DNA from: Mesorhizobium sp. CA14
Lineage (GTDB): Bacteria > Pseudomonadota > Alphaproteobacteria > Rhizobiales > Rhizobiaceae
DNA length: 64,000 bases
Assembly (NCBI RefSeq): GCF_020165195.1
Contig: NZ_JAIUHR010000007.1
Location: 62,001-126,000, forward strand
Direction: 5' to 3'
Positions 62,803 through 64,000 of this stretch are shown here, in pieces; within the stretch, counting starts at the first letter, position 1; every line of letters begins with the position of its first letter. The notes under the pieces are model-generated. The model saw nothing but the letters and a program-made list of their open reading frames with translations. It was not told the origin of the DNA and ran no database searches. The translations under genes and the position numbers were made by a program.

Positions 62803-64000
62803 GCCTCAGGTCGGCTGTCGCCAAGGCGTTGCTTGGATTGGCGCTGGCAGCATTTGCCGGTTGCGCTGGCATGCCCGGACATTCGGCCTGCGCCTTCTTT
62901 CCGGGCGACGACGCCTGCGGCCGCCTGCCTGTCTCCGCGGACAGCGGCGGCGAGGAGATAGCCGCGGCGCATTATTTCGCGAGCGACGGCAACAGCGCCT
63001 ACGAGAAACAATTCCAGGCGCTGCTCGCCCAAAGCCGCCTCGATGCGCTCGACCGCGCCAACGGCACAGGCCGCTTCGGCCGCGACTGGCGCGATGTCCA
63101 GAACGGCGGCTTCCATGCGACCTATCCGGCGCTGCAGCGGTTGGCCAAATCGCTCGACGACACTGAGATTGCGCCGACGCAAGGCAAGCCGGGCGAAGGC
63201 CGGTTCACCGGCCGCTGGCGCATGTCGCGGCAGACGCTCTATCTCGATGCCGCCGCGCGGCCCTTGGCGCCCAAGACCTTTAGCTTCTCGGGCCTCGAGG
63301 CGCGTTCGGTCGAGATCGTGCTGCGCCAGGCAGGCCAACCGGCCATCGACATCGGCGGCACCTGCAACGGCCCGCTCGCGATCCGCGCATCGGGCCGATC
63401 CACCACGGTCGCCAAGGCCGCGCCATTCCATCTCAGCCTGCCGGCCGACGAAACCTCGGTCAGCCTGTTTCCGGACCAGGCGGTGACCCGCTGCGATCTT
63501 CGCGTCACCTCGACCCTGGCGCCGGCCGGCGCGCCGCTGACCCTGCTGCGGGAGGAGAGCGCCGATCCCTGGATCGCAGCGCTCGACAGCCGCTACGACC
63601 GCTGTCCGGTGCCGGATCCGGCAGGTATGGAGGAGCTCGACCGCGCCTTCTATGCCGGTCGCTGGCTCTCGCAGACCTGCGCGCTGCCATTGGGGTCGCC
63701 GACCCTGCTGCGCAAATCGCGCCACGGCTTCAACGCCAAGGTCGAAGCCCTGCTCGGCAAGACGCTGCCGGACAGCGCCTTCGACAAGGCGGACCCCGAA
63801 CTGCCGCTCGATTTCTCCAACGCGCCGAAGCTCAGGCTGATCTATCTGTCGTCGCTGGAGTTCAAGGCGGACTTCTCCGGCCGTATGATGGAGCGGCTGA
63901 TCCGCCATCACGCAGCACTTGGCACCAAGGTGCGCATCCTAGTCACCGATGTGCTGGAGCGGGAGAAGGACGACGCCATGCTGCACCGGCTGGCATCCGA
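62799..64000 (+). CDS. PLD-like lipoprotein (partial, cut by window edge)
   Basis: 400 codons are visible, open to the right. The start MSLRSAVAKALLGLALAAFA, then GCAGM, is a lipoprotein signal with Cys22. A beta-rich region with several Cys follows (residues 50-300, SLFPDQAVTRCDLRVT). Near the edge, KLRLIYLSSLEFKADFSGRM, then LIRHHAALGTKVRILVTDVL, looks like the strand-helix-strand that precedes the first HKD motif in PLD-superfamily proteins; no HKD is reached. The assignment rests on this segment only. It shares a 4-base overlap with the PLA2-like gene and should be cotranscribed. Confidence 0.65.
   Translation, partial: MSLRSAVAKALLGLALAAFAGCAGMPGHSACAFFPGDDACGRLPVSADSGGEEIAAAHYFASDGNSAYEKQFQALLAQSRLDALDRANGTGRFGRDWRDVQNGGFHATYPALQRLAKSLDDTEIAPTQGKPGEGRFTGRWRMSRQTLYLDAAARPLAPKTFSFSGLEARSVEIVLRQAGQPAIDIGGTCNGPLAIRASGRSTTVAKAAPFHLSLPADETSVSLFPDQAVTRCDLRVTSTLAPAGAPLTLLREESADPWIAALDSRYDRCPVPDPAGMEELDRAFYAGRWLSQTCALPLGSPTLLRKSRHGFNAKVEALLGKTLPDSAFDKADPELPLDFSNAPKLRLIYLSSLEFKADFSGRMMERLIRHHAALGTKVRILVTDVLEREKDDAMLHRLAS

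Overview
The window looks like chromosomal DNA of a high-GC alphaproteobacterium of the order Hyphomicrobiales (Rhizobiales), most like Mesorhizobium or a close Phyllobacteriaceae relative. The evidence is ruvCAB beside ybgC-tolQRAB, an RcdA-family and a GapR-family protein, a pyruvate carboxylase of rhizobial length, a six-gene liv-type transport region, and several dispersed intergenic repeat families. The genus is inferred from gene content and protein character; no database search was made. I saw no rRNA, tRNA, CRISPR array or prophage.

Layout. 1-3797 (minus): the Tol-Pal envelope operon ybgC-tolQ-tolR-tolA-tolB, with tolB running off the left edge. 3798-8025: inserted accessory genes (GH5 glycosidase, GST, a decayed IS630-type element, a Tat-exported metallophosphoesterase). 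8026-10247: ruvC-ruvA-ruvB. 10353-16396: a glycosyltransferase, rcdA, a probable small RNA, membrane proteins, a GFA-like enzyme, a methyltransferase and a frameshifted PH-like gene. 16481-19831: a ThiE-like protein, a Sel1-repeat protein, efp and suhB. 20056-25761: a hemolysin III homologue, a MotA/MotB-like pair outside any flagellar locus, small exported and membrane proteins and an M32 carboxypeptidase. 25797-33613: an ABC exporter, rpmE, TetR-DUF1772, a SelW-like protein, a YebC-family regulator, an ArsR-SRPBCC-VOC-VOC-SRPBCC cluster and a brnTA locus with a broken toxin gene. 33667-36240: TerC, YmdB, 5-formyl-THF cyclo-ligase and a probable 6S RNA. 36378-40817: MoxR, GNAT, HicB-like and VWA genes in series, msrB, and gapR. 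40968-50902 (minus): pyc and a branched-chain amino acid ABC transporter with its binding protein. 51316-56840: a solitary ectC, a LysR gene, and a trans-4-hydroxyproline catabolic cluster (epimerase, D-amino acid dehydrogenase, DHDPS-family deaminase) with a divergent GntR regulator. 56868-62087: two tandem pairs of small exported paralogues, mmsA with a fragment of a second copy, and a LysR gene. 62362-64000: a phospholipase A2-like lipoprotein overlapping a PLD-like lipoprotein cut by the right edge.

The most striking pattern is that several dispersed repeats begin or end with TAGAGC, and five genes of different function take their TAG stop codon from exactly that terminus (ends at 5841, 10353, 23778, 46490 and 61515). 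The IS630-type element has the same TAGAG end and sits on the TA of one of these stop codons, so the repeats may be non-autonomous relatives that insert at TA and regenerate TAG. Other notable items are the PLA2-like/PLD-like gene pair, the structured small-RNA candidate near 12.4 kb, the 6S RNA, an inactivated BrnT toxin beside an intact antitoxin, and a truncated HicB inside a MoxR/VWA operon.
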